Translations under genes and position numbers: made by a program
Shown here: positions 4,989 to 6,003 of the stretch, piece after piece
Layout: each line of letters starts with the position of its first letter
Position numbering within the stretch: position 1 is the first letter of the stretch
Assembly (NCBI GenBank): GCA_005885565.1
Contig: VAXK01000282.1
Location: 1 to 6,003, forward strand
Direction of reading: 5' to 3'
DNA from: Actinomycetota bacterium
Lineage (GTDB): Bacteria; Actinomycetota; Thermoleophilia; Gaiellales; Gaiellaceae
Length of the DNA stretch: 6,003 nt
Notes under the pieces: generated by a model
The model's input: only the letters and a program-made list of their open reading frames with translations
Database searches by the model: none
What the model was told of the DNA's origin: nothing

Positions 4989-5892
4989 GCTCGTCGTCGT
5001 CACCGGCGCCTTCTCGTACACCGGGAGCTTCATCGCGCGGCGGCTGCTCGACGACGGCGTTCGCGTCCGGACGCTCACCCGCAGGGACGATCCGGCGAGC
5101 CCGCTGCACGGGAAGATCGAGACGGCGCCGCTCCAGTTCGCCGACCGAGCGGCGCTCGTCGAGAGCCTGCGCGGTGCCCGCTGCCTCTACAACACGTACT
5201 GGGTGCGCTTCGAGCGCGGCGGGACGACCTTCGACCGCGCCGTCCGGAACAGCGCCTTCCTCTTCGCGGCGGCCGCGGAGGCCGGCGTGGAGCGAATCGT
5301 CCACGTCAGCGTGTCGAGTCCCTCCGACGACTCGCCGCTTCCGTACTTCCGCGGCAAGGCGCAGGTCGAGCGCGAGCTTGCCGCCGCCGGACCGGCGTAC
5401 GCGATCGTCCGGCCGACGCTCGTCTTCGGCCCGCGCGACATCCTCGTGAACAACATCGCATGGATCCTGCGCCGTTTCCCGGTCTTCGTCGTGCCGGGCG
5501 ACGGGAGCGGGCGCGTGCAGCCGGTCTCCGCCGAGGACGTGGCCGAGATCGCCGTCACCGCAACCCGCACCGTCGACGCCGCCGGGCCGGAGGAGTACTC
5601 GTTCGCCGAGCTCGTGCGCCTCGTCGGCGCGGCGATCGGGTGCCGCCGCCCGCTCGTCCACGCGCCGCCGCGGCTCGCGCTGGCGGTCGGAGCGATCGCC
5701 GGCGTCGCGCGGCGCGACGTCCTGCTGACGCGCGACGAGCTCGCGGGTCTCCAGGCCAGCCTGCTGGTCTCGCACGAGCCGCCGCGCGGCCGGGCGAGCT
5801 TCCGCGAGTGGCTGGAGCGGAACGGCGCGACACTCGGCCGCGCGTACGTGTCCGAGCTGGCGCGAAACTTCCGTCCGTATGCACCGCTCTGA
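4981..5892 (+). CDS. NAD(P)-binding atypical SDR protein (NmrA / NDUFA9-like)
   Basis: 303 residues. The Rossmann start LVVVTGAFSYTGSFIARRLL (4-23) has a dinucleotide-binding loop of the TGA-x-x-x-TG type seen in atypical extended SDRs. RTLTRR (30-35) could read the cofactor ribose phosphate, and LYNTYWVRFE (69-78) follows the nucleotide fold. VERIVHVSVSSP (103-114) precedes YFRGK (122-126), which fits the SDR YxxxK catalytic spacing. IVRPTLVFGPRDILVNNIAW (142-161) is the family's usual next block. The C-terminal half, about 180-300, would form the substrate region. The start is TTG at 4981, overlapping nnr by 8 nt; the Rossmann motif begins only three residues in, so little upstream is missing. 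The stop lies 14 nt inside alr. Function is not predictable beyond NAD(P) binding: it could be a redox enzyme, a redox sensor or a respiratory-complex accessory-like protein. Confidence 0.85.
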   Translation: MPELVVVTGAFSYTGSFIARRLLDDGVRVRTLTRRDDPASPLHGKIETAPLQFADRAALVESLRGARCLYNTYWVRFERGGTTFDRAVRNSAFLFAAAAEAGVERIVHVSVSSPSDDSPLPYFRGKAQVERELAAAGPAYAIVRPTLVFGPRDILVNNIAWILRRFPVFVVPGDGSGRVQPVSAEDVAEIAVTATRTVDAAGPEEYSFAELVRLVGAAIGCRRPLVHAPPRLALAVGAIAGVARRDVLLTRDELAGLQASLLVSHEPPRGRASFREWLERNGATLGRAYVSELARNFRPYAPL

Positions 5893-6003
5893 GCTCACCA
5901 TCGAGCTGGGCGCGATCCGCCGCAACGCGGCCACGCTCCTGCGCGCGCTCGGCGGGGCCGAGCTCTGGGCGGTCGTGAAGACGAACGGCTACGGCCTCGG
6001 GGC
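5879..6003 (+). CDS. alr: Alanine racemase, N-terminal part (cut by window end)
   Basis: Forty-one residues are visible from ATG 5879. Alanine racemase is a PLP enzyme that makes D-alanine for peptidoglycan. The opening LTIELGAIRRNAATLL is the standard beginning of the TIM-barrel domain, and LWAVVKTNGYGLG (29-41) is the PLP site, with Lys34 as the Schiff-base lysine and Tyr38 in the position of the conserved tyrosine. Both match Alr enzymes, whose lysine lies near residue 39. It overlaps the SDR gene by 14 nt and has no visible Shine-Dalgarno, so coupling is likely. Alr downstream of acpS and nnr is a common actinobacterial arrangement. The gene continues beyond the window, so integrity cannot be judged. 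Confidence 0.92.
   Translation, partial: MHRSELTIELGAIRRNAATLLRALGGAELWAVVKTNGYGLG

Noticed and set aside
3976..5934. 652-residue minus-strand open frame, and a 521-residue one at 3513-5078
   Set aside because: Both are antisense to nnr, the SDR gene and alr, which have clear motifs. Their composition is Arg/Pro/Ala-rich low-complexity typical of antisense frames in high-GC genes.
1..6003. Novel defence system, mobile element, CRISPR array or RNA gene
   Set aside because: I saw no transposase, integrase, nuclease, repeat-spacer pattern or tRNA-like fold. Right of 780 the genes belong to known housekeeping or transport families.

Overview
The window is high-GC DNA whose right three quarters carry dense, overlapping genes. 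The nnr, CDF and NAD(P)-binding proteins look actinobacterial, possibly Thermoleophilia (Gaiellales/Solirubrobacterales-like). That placement is inferred from remembered family likeness and codon bias, not from a search.

Layout. Positions 1-780 are visibly poorer in GC than the rest. They hold a possible C-terminal tail of a plus-strand gene (1-135), a small possible membrane protein (317-90, minus) and a small protein with a winged-helix-like C-terminus (668-351, minus). The second of these is preceded by a 14-nt tandem motif and a possible -10 element. Positions 780-1460 hold the wreck of a DUF318/COG0701-type membrane permease. Its true N-terminus and true C-terminus are present, but the middle has a large internal deletion, at least two frame changes and a segment of about 90 bp that now reads on the opposite strand. 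Convergent to it is a two-gene minus-strand unit: arfB (ribosome rescue hydrolase with GGQ, 2545-2138) followed 3 nt later by a CDF-like cation transporter (2134-1487).

Divergent from arfB, with the two ATG codons sharing two bases inside CCATGG, is a plus-strand run of five overlapping genes. These are a HAD-IIA phosphatase (2544-3320), acpS (3317-3676), bifunctional nnr (3669-4988), an NmrA/NDUFA9-like atypical SDR (4981-5892) and the start of alr (from 5879, cut by the window edge). Every junction overlaps by 4 to 14 nt and none shows a clear Shine-Dalgarno site, so one transcript with translational coupling is likely. The acpS-nnr-alr association is a familiar actinobacterial housekeeping cluster covering ACP activation, NAD(P)H hydrate repair and D-alanine for the wall; the HAD and SDR genes are additional members here.

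I found no mobile element, tRNA, rRNA, CRISPR array or evident new defence or biosynthetic system. The most unusual item is the internally inverted and deleted permease. The next most unusual is the 2-bp start-to-start overlap between arfB and the HAD gene.
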